From Lentisphaeria bacterium (GTDB taxonomy: Bacteria; Verrucomicrobiota; Lentisphaeria; Oligosphaerales; PUNB01), in the NCBI GenBank assembly GCA_007133055.1, contig SLNM01000262.1:1-7817 (forward strand): a stretch of DNA of 7,817 bases, given 5' to 3'. Shown here piece after piece: positions 1 to 6,053 of the stretch. Position 1 is the first letter of the stretch. Each line of letters opens with the position of its first letter. A program made the translations under genes and the position numbers. The notes under the pieces were generated by a model. That model had not been told where the DNA came from, ran no database searches, and saw only the letters and a list, made by a program, of their open reading frames with translations.

Positions 1-58
1 ATGGCTGTTGAAGACTTGGTAAGCGTTCACGCCTCATAAGCAACGCCGATTGCGGGAG

Positions 59-203
59 AATATCCAATATCCAACACGGAATATCCAACCGAACAAGGAA
101 GGGACAATGATCATCCAAGGGGAGCATCGGAACAGCGAAGAAGGGCACGGAACGATAATGTCTTACCTTGAATTTGGATATTCCGTGTTGGCTGTTGGAT
201 ATT
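59..203. repeat. MITE-like element with 30-bp inverted-repeat ends
   Basis: Bases 59-88 and 174-203 are reverse complements at 28 of 30 positions, separated by 85 bases. Each arm is built from smaller units, with the words ATATCCAA and CCAACACGG recurring, so the ends are internally repetitive. A further short match (CAAGG at 94-98 with CCTTG at 166-170) continues the pairing inward. A transcript could fold into a long hairpin. There is no open frame that could encode a transposase, so this would be a non-autonomous element or a dispersed palindromic repeat. I recall similar 'ATATCCAACACGGAATATCC' intergenic repeats in environmental bacterial genomes, but cannot verify this from one copy. No target-site duplication is obvious. 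Confidence 0.6.
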
Positions 204-232
204 GTGACCCGTCCTGAAATAGATTGACACGT

Positions 233-261
233 CCGCCCTCCGTGGCCTACGGCGAAGGCGG
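233..261. repeat. GC-rich stem-loop
   Basis: CCGCC at 233-237 pairs with GGCGG at 257-261. Inside it, CCGT at 240-243 pairs with ACGG at 249-252 around a five-base loop. The two stems are separated by small unpaired stretches. No T-run follows directly, so it does not look like a classical intrinsic terminator. It may be a REP-like intergenic palindrome or the processed end of an upstream transcript. Confidence 0.4.
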
Positions 262-298
262 GTCGCACGCAATCGTTTTTCGACTGCTTGTTTCAATC

Positions 299-344
299 GG
301 CGCACCTATGACTGACTAGTTGCCATACTGCGCCGCCTTTTTTT
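299..344 (+). terminator. Possible intrinsic terminator, long loop
   Basis: GGCGCA at 299-304 is complementary to TGCGCC at 329-334, and seven T follow at 338-344. The 24-base loop and the three bases between stem and T-run make it weaker than a standard terminator. It would end transcription entering from the left of the window. Confidence 0.25.
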
Positions 345-370
345 GTAAATTGTATATTCGGCGATATATT
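343..370 (+). promoter_or_regulatory. Weak candidate sigma70-type promoter
   Basis: TTGTAA at 343-348 and TATATT at 365-370 are separated by 16 bases, the best -35/-10 pair I find by eye before purD. It lies between the two terminator-like hairpins. If it is active, transcription would start around 377, within the second hairpin, which makes the assignment doubtful. The A+T-rich setting raises the chance of a random match. Confidence 0.25.
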
Positions 371-375
371 TCCCG

Positions 376-399
376 AGGCTGTTACGGCAACCTTTTTTT
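376..399 (+). terminator. Probable intrinsic terminator
   Basis: Bases 376-393 fold into a small hairpin (AGGCTGT against GCAACCT, with one C-A mismatch, a G-T wobble and a TACG loop), and seven T occupy 393-399. It would stop read-through from upstream into purD, or attenuate a transcript starting near 375. The stem is short, so the call is tentative. Confidence 0.35.
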
Positions 400-464
400 G
401 CCAGGGTGTATGGTATTTGTCTGCGCTTTGTGGGTATTGCGAAGAAATATGCATATCGTAGGGG

Positions 465-536
465 CGGAATTCTTCCGGCCCATGCGAATCGAGCCGGGTC
501 GACTCGGATAGTCAACCTACAATTGGCTCGATTCGC
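465..536 (+). promoter_or_regulatory. Structured leader of purD (tandem hairpins)
   Basis: A small hairpin (CGGAA 465-469 with TTCCG 473-477, three-base loop) is followed by a perfect 12-bp inverted repeat, GCGAATCGAGCC at 484-495 and GGCTCGATTCGC at 525-536. Inside that, GGTCGACT (497-504) can pair with AGTCAACC (510-517) at seven of eight positions, giving a nested stem. The structure ends 46 bases before the purD start and no T-run follows it. It could be an RNA structure controlling purD or a palindromic protein-binding site. It does not match the purine riboswitch core or the E. coli PurR box as I know them. Confidence 0.5.
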
Positions 537-582
537 CCATTTCGCAATTCTCTGAATCCGAAAGACGGCAAGGAGAAACAGG

Positions 583-1851
583 ATGCAAGTGCTTATTATT
601 GGTGGCGGCGGACGCGAACACGCTCTTGCATGGAAACTGCAGGCCAGTGCTCAGGTTGACACGGTCTACTGCGCCCCCGGCAATCCGAACATGCGCGGAG
701 TCAGATGCGTTGACTTCGAGGACCACGATCAACTGGCTGAGTTTGTGAAATCCCAAGGGATCGGCCTGACAGTGGTCGGCCCCGAAGCTCCGTTGTGCGC
801 CGGCCTGGTCGATGTCTTCCGCCGGCGCGGTCTGGCTGTCTTCGGCCCGAACGCGGCGGCTGCCCGGCTCGAAGGCAGCAAATCATTTGCCAAGGACTTC
901 ATGCGTCGCCACGGTATTCCCACGGCCGCCAGTGCATTTTGCCGAACCCGCGCAGAAGCCATCAGCTACATTCGTCGGCAGGGTGCTCCGATTGTGGTCA
1001 AGGCCGACGGTCTGGCGGCGGGCAAGGGAGTTACTGTGGCGGAAACCGTGGATCAAGCGGTGGCGGCGGTCGAAATGTGCTTTTCCGGCCGGTTCGGCGC
1101 CGCTGGTGATGCGGTAGTGGTCGAGGAGTGCCTGGTCGGCGAGGAAGCCTCGATTATCGCCCTGGTCGATGGTCGCACCATACTTCCTCTCGCCTCGTCC
1201 CAGGATCATAAGCGCATCGGCGAAAACGATACCGGCTCCAATACCGGCGGCATGGGCGCCTACTCACCGGCTCCGGTGGTGGACGATGCAATGTGGGAGG
1301 CCATCGACCGACACGTTCTTAAACCCTTTTTGCGCGGCTGCCAGGAAGACGGCCTGGACTACCGCGGCGTCATCTACGCGGGGATCATCGTCACCTCGGA
1401 GGGGCCAAAGGTTCTGGAGTTCAATGTTCGCTTCGGCGACCCTGAGACCCAGGCGATCTTGCCGCGTCTGCAAAGTGATCTGGCCGAAACTCTGCTGGCC
1501 ACGGTCGAACAGCGTCTGGAAAACCTAACCCTGCAGTGGGCCGAAGACAGCGCCGTCTGCGTGGTCATGGCCGCCGATGGCTACCCGTCAGACTATCGCC
1601 GCGGCGACATTATCACCGGCATCGGGCAAGCCGAGCGGCAGGGCGCTCTGGTCTTCCACGCCGGCACCGGTAAAAATCAGAGCGGGGACACAGTAACCTC
1701 CGGCGGCCGCGTGCTGGGAGTAACCGGGCTCGACCGCAGTCTGCCGAGGGCGATCGAGAAAACCTACGCCGCTGTCAGGCAGATTGACTGGTCGGGCGCC
1801 TACTACCGCCGTGACATCGGCAGGCGCGGCTGCCAGGCGCGAAACGATTAG
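583..1851 (+). CDS. purD: Phosphoribosylamine-glycine ligase (GAR synthetase)
   Basis: This cytosolic ATP-grasp enzyme joins glycine to 5-phosphoribosylamine, using ATP, to make GAR in the second step of de novo purine synthesis. The 422-residue length is usual for the monofunctional family. The N-terminal domain opens with [13 protein letters not shown] (7-19) and has APGNPN (31-36) and GPEAPL (66-71). The ATP-grasp core shows [10 protein letters not shown] (140-149), the [12 protein letters not shown] segment (220-231), and the PurD signature RFGDPETQ (283-290) after the metal-binding EFN (279-281). The C-terminus carries the family's YYRRDIG (407-413). The start is firm: AAGGAG at 570-575 lies seven bases before the ATG. 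The loop usually reading GDGDxGPNTGG is [11 protein letters not shown] here, with Ser219 replacing the common Pro. No other pur gene is in the window, and the gene's stop overlaps the end of the convergent CLC gene by 4 bp. Confidence 0.97.
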   Translation: MQVLIIGGGGREHALAWKLQASAQVDTVYCAPGNPNMRGVRCVDFEDHDQLAEFVKSQGIGLTVVGPEAPLCAGLVDVFRRRGLAVFGPNAAAARLEGSKSFAKDFMRRHGIPTAASAFCRTRAEAISYIRRQGAPIVVKADGLAAGKGVTVAETVDQAVAAVEMCFSGRFGAAGDAVVVEECLVGEEASIIALVDGRTILPLASSQDHKRIGENDTGSNTGGMGAYSPAPVVDDAMWEAIDRHVLKPFLRGCQEDGLDYRGVIYAGIIVTSEGPKVLEFNVRFGDPETQAILPRLQSDLAETLLATVEQRLENLTLQWAEDSAVCVVMAADGYPSDYRRGDIITGIGQAERQGALVFHAGTGKNQSGDTVTSGGRVLGVTGLDRSLPRAIEKTYAAVRQIDWSGAYYRRDIGRRGCQARND

Positions 1852-3647
1852 TCCGGTTGCAAGTGATCATGATAGGCGGCCATAATATCATGGTAGCCAA
1901 CCACGCCAATGATTCGGTCACGGTCTTCCGGGTCCTGCACCACCGCCTCGCTCAAATGGTGTTCGCGAAGCTGGATCAGAGCCTGCTCCAGGGTGTCCGC
2001 AGGGCGCAGAACCAGCGCAGGCTGCGCCAGATCGGCCGCCACCACCGGTTTAGTCGCAGCCTGGGCGTCGATCAGAACCGACTGCAAGTGGCTGCGGCTG
2101 ATCGTCCCCAGCAGTCGACCGTCCTCCTCGCACACGGCCATCGAGGTCTGACTGCCGTGCATAAATCGATACACTATGGCGGACAAATCCTCTTCCGGCC
2201 TCAGCACTTGGCGCTTACGCCCGATATTGCGGTGCTCGCACAAACTTTGCACGGTAACTCCGGCCAGCGCCCCCTTGATCATGCGTCCCAAATGCACCGG
2301 CGCTTCAAAGCGATTGGGTACCTGAGCCTGGTAAAGACACACCCGCCGCATCATCAGATAAGCCAGGAAACACACCCACATGGAAGGTACCAGCAGATTA
2401 TAGTTGCCGGTCATCTCGCTGACAATAATAATCGTGGAAATGGGGGTGTTGGCGGCGGCCGCGAAAAAGCCGGCCATGCCGACGAGTACGAAGGCGCCGG
2501 GCTCAGCTCCCAGCCCCGGAAACCAGTGCGCGACCAAATGCCCCACCACCCCGCCCAGGGCGCCGCCAATCACAATGGCCGGGCCGAACACCCCGCCGGA
2601 ACCGCCCGAACCAATCGAAAACGAGGTGGTCAATATCTTGCCCGGCACCAGCAGCAGAAGGAACCATACACCCGACAATGGCAACAGGAAATCCGAAGTC
2701 ACTCCCCCGTTCAACGCCTGGCGCAGAATAAATGACCCGGTGCCCATGGCCTCGGGAAGAAAAAGCGCAATCGCCCCGACCATCAAGCCACCCAGCGCCG
2801 GCTTGAGAAAAAGTGGCAGGGGCAGCCAGTGAAACAGTCTGCGGACTCCGTAAAATGTGCGGACATAGAGAATACTCCCTCCCGCCACCACCAGAGCGAG
2901 AAGCAGATATGGCAGCAATTGCAGCGGATTCATAAAAACAAAGGGGGCGGCGGCAAAGTAGGGCTGCCAACCGAAAAAGAGGGAGAAGACTGAGTAGGCG
3001 CCGATCGACGAAATAATCGAGGGCACCAGCACCTCGTATTCAAGGTCCAGGTCCCGGTACATTACTTCGGCGGCGAACAGCGCCCCGGCCAGGGGCGCCT
3101 GAAAGATCGCCCCAACCCCGCCCGCCAGGCCGGCGCTCATCAATATTCTTCGATCCTGCGGGCTGAGCCGTAATAGCGCCGCCAACTGAGATGCCAGGCC
3201 GGCGCCAATCTGAGCGATCGGGCCTTCCTGGCCGGCCGATCCACCACTGCCGATGGTGATTGCCGAGGCCAAAGCTTTAACCAGAGGGATTCTACCACGA
3301 ATCATGCCGTCGTGGTTGTGATAGGCGTCAATCGCCGCGTCGGTGCCATGTCCCTCCGCCTCGGGGGCATAGCGAAACACCAGCCAGCCGCCGATCAAAC
3401 CACCGGCGGCAGGCAGTAGGAAACGCACCAAAGTCCGCCAACCCAGCCGGAAGTCGGCAACGAACGAACCGGTAGCCAAATTGTATCCGCCCAGCGTGCC
3501 CATGAGCAGAACCTGAGCGATGTCCAGCATATGGTAGAAAACCACAGCGCCCAGCCCGGACAGACCTCCGACCAAGCCACTGAGCACGATCATGCGCCAG
3601 GGCGTAAGCAAGTCTTGCAGTCTATGACCTGAAAGATTCGAGTTCAT
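1848..3647 (-). CDS. CLC chloride channel/transporter with C-terminal CBS pair
   Basis: An inner-membrane anion channel or exchanger of the CLC family, 599 residues. The membrane domain spans about 15-445 and CBS repeats follow at about 465-528 and 540-597. CBS pairs often bind adenine nucleotides and regulate transport. Compared with E. coli ClcA, the gating glutamate is kept (E141 in GQEGP, 139-143), as are F354 in GGVFGP and the pore tyrosine Y439. The first selectivity segment reads GHGTD (99-103) instead of GSGIP, so His100 replaces the chloride-coordinating Ser. The internal proton glutamate (ClcA E203) is Val195 in the segment LFAAEVM, as in eukaryotic CLC channels. This suggests a channel or a transporter with altered proton coupling. 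The start lies 12 bp after the aspS stop with only a weak ribosome binding site, so translation is probably coupled. The end overlaps purD by 4 bp. Confidence 0.93.
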   Translation of the reverse strand: MNSNLSGHRLQDLLTPWRMIVLSGLVGGLSGLGAVVFYHMLDIAQVLLMGTLGGYNLATGSFVADFRLGWRTLVRFLLPAAGGLIGGWLVFRYAPEAEGHGTDAAIDAYHNHDGMIRGRIPLVKALASAITIGSGGSAGQEGPIAQIGAGLASQLAALLRLSPQDRRILMSAGLAGGVGAIFQAPLAGALFAAEVMYRDLDLEYEVLVPSIISSIGAYSVFSLFFGWQPYFAAAPFVFMNPLQLLPYLLLALVVAGGSILYVRTFYGVRRLFHWLPLPLFLKPALGGLMVGAIALFLPEAMGTGSFILRQALNGGVTSDFLLPLSGVWFLLLLVPGKILTTSFSIGSGGSGGVFGPAIVIGGALGGVVGHLVAHWFPGLGAEPGAFVLVGMAGFFAAAANTPISTIIIVSEMTGNYNLLVPSMWVCFLAYLMMRRVCLYQAQVPNRFEAPVHLGRMIKGALAGVTVQSLCEHRNIGRKRQVLRPEEDLSAIVYRFMHGSQTSMAVCEEDGRLLGTISRSHLQSVLIDAQAATKPVVAADLAQPALVLRPADTLEQALIQLREHHLSEAVVQDPEDRDRIIGVVGYHDIMAAYHDHLQPD

Positions 3648-3659
3648 GCATCATCCAGG

Positions 3660-5447
3660 CTACCCGCCCGTACGCTTGCCTGGCGGTACCAGTTTAAGAC
3701 GTAGCTCGCGCAATTGGCGCTCTTCGACCTGACTGGGGGCGCCAAGCAGTAAATCCTGAGCGTTTTGATTGAGTGGAAACGCGGTGACCTCGCGGATATT
3801 ACGGCAGCCGGCCAGCAGCATGACAATCCGCTCCAGCCCCGGCGCGATCCCGCCGTGCGGTGGCGCTCCGAAACGGAAAGCCCGCAGCAAACCCCCGAAT
3901 TTCTCCTCGACCACCGCCTCGCCATAGCCTGCGATGGCAAAGGCCTTGAGCATAATATCCGGACGGTGGTTGCGAATGGCGCCGCTGGAGAACTCGACGC
4001 CGTTGCACACCAGATCGTACTGCCAGCCGAGAACCTCCAGCGGATTCAGCTCGGTCAGCGCCTCCATGCCGCCCTGCGGCAGGGAAAAGGGGTTGTGGCT
4101 GAAATCGATTTTTCCGGTCTCCTCGTTCAATTCGAACAAGGGATAGTCGACAATCCAGCAGAACTCAAACCGGTCCCCGTCCCGCATCCCCAGCAGATCG
4201 CCGAGATGATGGCGCACCTCGCCGGCGAGCCGGGCCGCCCGGTTTTCCTGGTCGGCCACGAAGAACATGGCATCGCCCGCACCAAGATCGCTGCGCCGTC
4301 GCAGCTCCTCCAAGGTTTCCTGGCTGAAAAACTTGGCGATCGGACTTTTTACCCCGCCCTCGCTCCACAGCAGATAGGCCAGCCCCTTGCCGCCGCGTTC
4401 GCGGGTGAACTCGATTAACTGGTCGAAGAAACTGCGCGGCCGGTCGGCAATGCCGCGCACCGGAATGGCCCGCACCACGCCGCCGCCCCGCACCACCTGG
4501 CGAAAGGCATTGAAATCGCTGTCGCCAAACAAATCCGAGACATCCTGAATCTCGATCGGAATGCGCAGGTCCGGCTTGTCCGTACCGTACTTTAGCATGG
4601 CTTCGCGGTAGGGTATCCGACGGAATGGCGCCGGGGAAACTGCCTTGTCGGTGAATTCGGGAAACAGCCGGGAGAACAACTGCTCGACCACGGCAAACAC
4701 GTCCTCCTGAGTGGCGTAGGCCATCTCCAGGTCAACCTGATAAAACTCCCCGGGCGAACGGTCGGCCCGCGCGTCCTCGTCGCGAAAACAGGGGGCGATC
4801 TGAAAGTAGCGGTCGAAACCGGAAATCATCAGCAGTTGCTTGAACAACTGCGGCGCCTGCGGCAGGGCGTAGAACTTGCCTGGGTGCAAGCGGCTGGGGA
4901 CCAGGAAATCGCGGGCGCCCTCCGGTGAGCTGTTAGTCAGAATCGGGGTCTGAAATTCGGTGAACCCCAAGTCGTCGCCGAGTATGCGGCGAATGCTTCT
5001 GATCACCCGTGAGCGCAGAAGAATCCGCTGATGCAAACCCTCCCGCCGCAGATCCAGAAAGCGGTAGCGCAGACGCAGGTTTTCATCGCAGTCATCATCC
5101 TGGGCCACCGAAAAAGGCAGCACCTGGCAATCATTGAGCAGCTCCATCTCCCGGGCGTCCAGCTCGATTTCGCCGGTCGCCAGGCGCGGATTGACGGTTT
5201 CCGGGGAGCGTGCCACCACCATGCCGGTGAAGCAGAGCACCGACTCCACCCGCCAATGCTCGATTCCGCCGTGGAATTCCCGCTCCGGATGCACCACCAC
5301 CTGGGTGATGCCATGGCTGTCCCGCAGGTCGACAAAGATGATGCCGCCATGGTCGCGCACCCGATGCACCCAGCCGGACAGACGAGCTTCCTCGCCCACA
5401 TTCGTTTTTCGGAGTTCGGCGCAATTATGCGTTCGATATCTGTGCAT
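3660..5447 (-). CDS. aspS: Aspartyl-tRNA synthetase, probably non-discriminating
   Basis: A cytosolic class IIb synthetase, 595 residues, close to the usual bacterial length. Domains in order: OB-fold anticodon-binding domain (about 1-105), catalytic core with motif 1 ([10 protein letters not shown], 161-170), motif 2 ([10 protein letters not shown], 221-230, then EFYQVDLEM), a bacterial GAD-type insertion (about 290-420), and motif 3 ([13 protein letters not shown], 533-545). I chose the ATG at 5447 because MHRYRTHNC is a typical AspRS N-terminus and AAAGAG lies five bases before it. The frame stays open 27 codons further upstream, to a GTG, but that extension has no family likeness. His33 (RDHGG) corresponds to Pseudomonas aeruginosa AspRS His31, a marker of enzymes that also charge tRNA-Asn; E. 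coli has Leu there. The gene probably shares a transcript with the CLC gene 12 bp downstream. Confidence 0.97.
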   Translation of the reverse strand: MHRYRTHNCAELRKTNVGEEARLSGWVHRVRDHGGIIFVDLRDSHGITQVVVHPEREFHGGIEHWRVESVLCFTGMVVARSPETVNPRLATGEIELDAREMELLNDCQVLPFSVAQDDDCDENLRLRYRFLDLRREGLHQRILLRSRVIRSIRRILGDDLGFTEFQTPILTNSSPEGARDFLVPSRLHPGKFYALPQAPQLFKQLLMISGFDRYFQIAPCFRDEDARADRSPGEFYQVDLEMAYATQEDVFAVVEQLFSRLFPEFTDKAVSPAPFRRIPYREAMLKYGTDKPDLRIPIEIQDVSDLFGDSDFNAFRQVVRGGGVVRAIPVRGIADRPRSFFDQLIEFTRERGGKGLAYLLWSEGGVKSPIAKFFSQETLEELRRRSDLGAGDAMFFVADQENRAARLAGEVRHHLGDLLGMRDGDRFEFCWIVDYPLFELNEETGKIDFSHNPFSLPQGGMEALTELNPLEVLGWQYDLVCNGVEFSSGAIRNHRPDIMLKAFAIAGYGEAVVEEKFGGLLRAFRFGAPPHGGIAPGLERIVMLLAGCRNIREVTAFPLNQNAQDLLLGAPSQVEERQLRELRLKLVPPGKRTGG

Positions 5448-5537
5448 GCTCGCTCTTTCTTTTGCTGGATCGCGGAAGGCCGCCCGCCAGACTTGCCGGG
5501 GAAGGCGGGGCGCTTCTGGACAATTCACGGCAACGAC

Positions 5538-5567
5538 AAAAAAATCCCTGGCCGTTCCCCTCGCCAG
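5538..5567 (-). terminator. Attenuator-like hairpin with T-run in the aspS leader
   Basis: On the minus strand CTGGC (5567-5563) pairs with GCCAG (5552-5548) around a ten-base loop. GGA and seven T (5544-5538) follow. It lies about 90 bases upstream of the aspS start and just after the candidate promoter. The stem of five pairs is weak, so attenuation of aspS is only a possibility. Confidence 0.2.
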
Positions 5568-5586
5568 TCCCGGCCCCGGAAAAATT

Positions 5587-5616
5587 TTAATAAATCATCA
5601 GTTGCCCGAATTGCAA
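5587..5616 (-). promoter_or_regulatory. Candidate sigma70-type promoter for aspS and the CLC gene
   Basis: On the minus strand TTGCAA (5616-5611) and TATTAA (5592-5587) are separated by 18 bases, in an A+T-rich patch within otherwise G+C-rich DNA. It would give a leader of about 130 bases before the aspS ATG at 5447. Match to consensus is moderate. Confidence 0.4.
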
Positions 5617-5934
5617 GAGGCAGACAGACATCGCCGCCAATCGCGATTGCCGGCAAGCCGCTGGCTTCGCCCGACCCGGCCTCGCGGGAGCGCTCGGAAC
5701 AGGTGGTGACGGACAAACTGGCGCGGGCCGAGCAAATCGGCGCCGCCGGCTTTCGCCAATTGCTCGCCGTCCCCGAACCGCGCCGCGGGCCCGGTATTCT
5801 AAAAACGCCGAAAGGTGAAAACTTCGCCGAGGGGTGCAGGTGGGGCCGGCGCAACCTGCGAAGTCTGCGGAAACTGGCGGAAGACCATGGTCAATCAATT
5901 TGTCGTGGCGACGACGTCCTGACGATTTCCCGGC

Positions 5935-5963
5935 TTGCCCCGGTCGCTTTCTGTCTGTATATT
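5935..5963 (+). promoter_or_regulatory. Candidate sigma70-type promoter for the fusion gene
   Basis: TTGCCC at 5935-5940 and TATATT at 5958-5963 have the ideal 17-base spacing and would give a leader of roughly 80 bases. An 8-bp perfect inverted repeat, CCGGTCGC at 5940-5947 and GCGACCGG at 5974-5981, straddles the -10. A repressor bound there would block polymerase, so it is a candidate operator. I recognise no particular regulator from the sequence. Confidence 0.4.
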
Positions 5964-6053
5964 GCCCGTACCAGCGACCGGCGACGCGACGGATGCTTTT
6001 CCAGCACCAATTTTCGCGCGGATTCAGGAACAACCCAAAAGGGAGCATGCAAA

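Larger units (their letters stand above)
1..582. other. Gene-free region upstream of purD
   Basis: I see no convincing protein gene here. The first 39 bases read as 12 codons ending in TAA (MAVEDLVSVHAS). This could be the 3' end of a gene lying left of the window, but it is too short to judge. Short open frames at 320-511 (+, TTG start), 306-515 (-) and 111-305 (-) lack family resemblance and convincing ribosome binding sites. The stretch looks more A+T-rich than the genes to its right. Its content is structural: a large inverted-repeat element (59-203), a GC stem-loop (233-261), two terminator-like hairpins followed by runs of seven T (299-344 and 376-399), and the folded purD leader (465-536). 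Confidence 0.7.
5448..6053. other. Long divergent intergenic region between aspS and the fusion gene
   Basis: This 606-bp stretch holds no gene I can support. Frames stay open because the DNA is G+C-rich. The plus frame in phase with the fusion gene has no stop from at least 5499 to 6053, but its translation is Arg/Pro-rich and resembles no family I know, and it contains no in-frame ATG. The minus-strand frames 5525-5854 and 5587-6048 are also low-complexity. Signals seen are a candidate aspS promoter (5587-5616, -), a hairpin with a T-run (5538-5567, -), a small stem-loop (GCAGGT 5836-5841 with ACCTGC 5854-5859), and a candidate promoter with an inverted repeat before the fusion gene (5935-5981, +). 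Confidence 0.6.

Noticed and set aside
224..252. Perfect TTGACA hexamer at 224-229 as a promoter
   Set aside because: No -10-like hexamer lies at suitable spacing; the expected position is inside the GC-rich stem-loop.
320..511. Small plus-strand frame of 63 codons before purD
   Set aside because: It starts with TTG without a ribosome binding site, runs through terminator-like and palindromic sequence, and resembles no known protein.
400..582. Purine riboswitch or PurR box upstream of purD
   Set aside because: I could not find the conserved purine riboswitch core or an ACGCAAACGTTTTCGT-like operator by eye.
1857..2735. Long plus-strand open frame of 292 codons
   Set aside because: It lies antisense to the well-supported CLC gene, is rich in His, Gln and Arg, and resembles no family. 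It is a by-product of G+C-rich codon use.
3765..4418. Plus-strand open frame of 217 codons
   Set aside because: It is antisense to the C-terminal half of aspS, where class II motif 3 and the flanking family sequence are clear.
5448..5528. N-terminal extension of aspS to a GTG at 5528
   Set aside because: The ATG at 5447 matches the family N-terminus and has a nearby AAAGAG. The extra 27 residues have no family likeness.
5587..6048. Minus-strand frame of 153 codons in the intergenic region
   Set aside because: It is Arg/Pro/Ser-rich without domain likeness, overlaps the fusion gene's candidate promoter, and lacks supporting signals.
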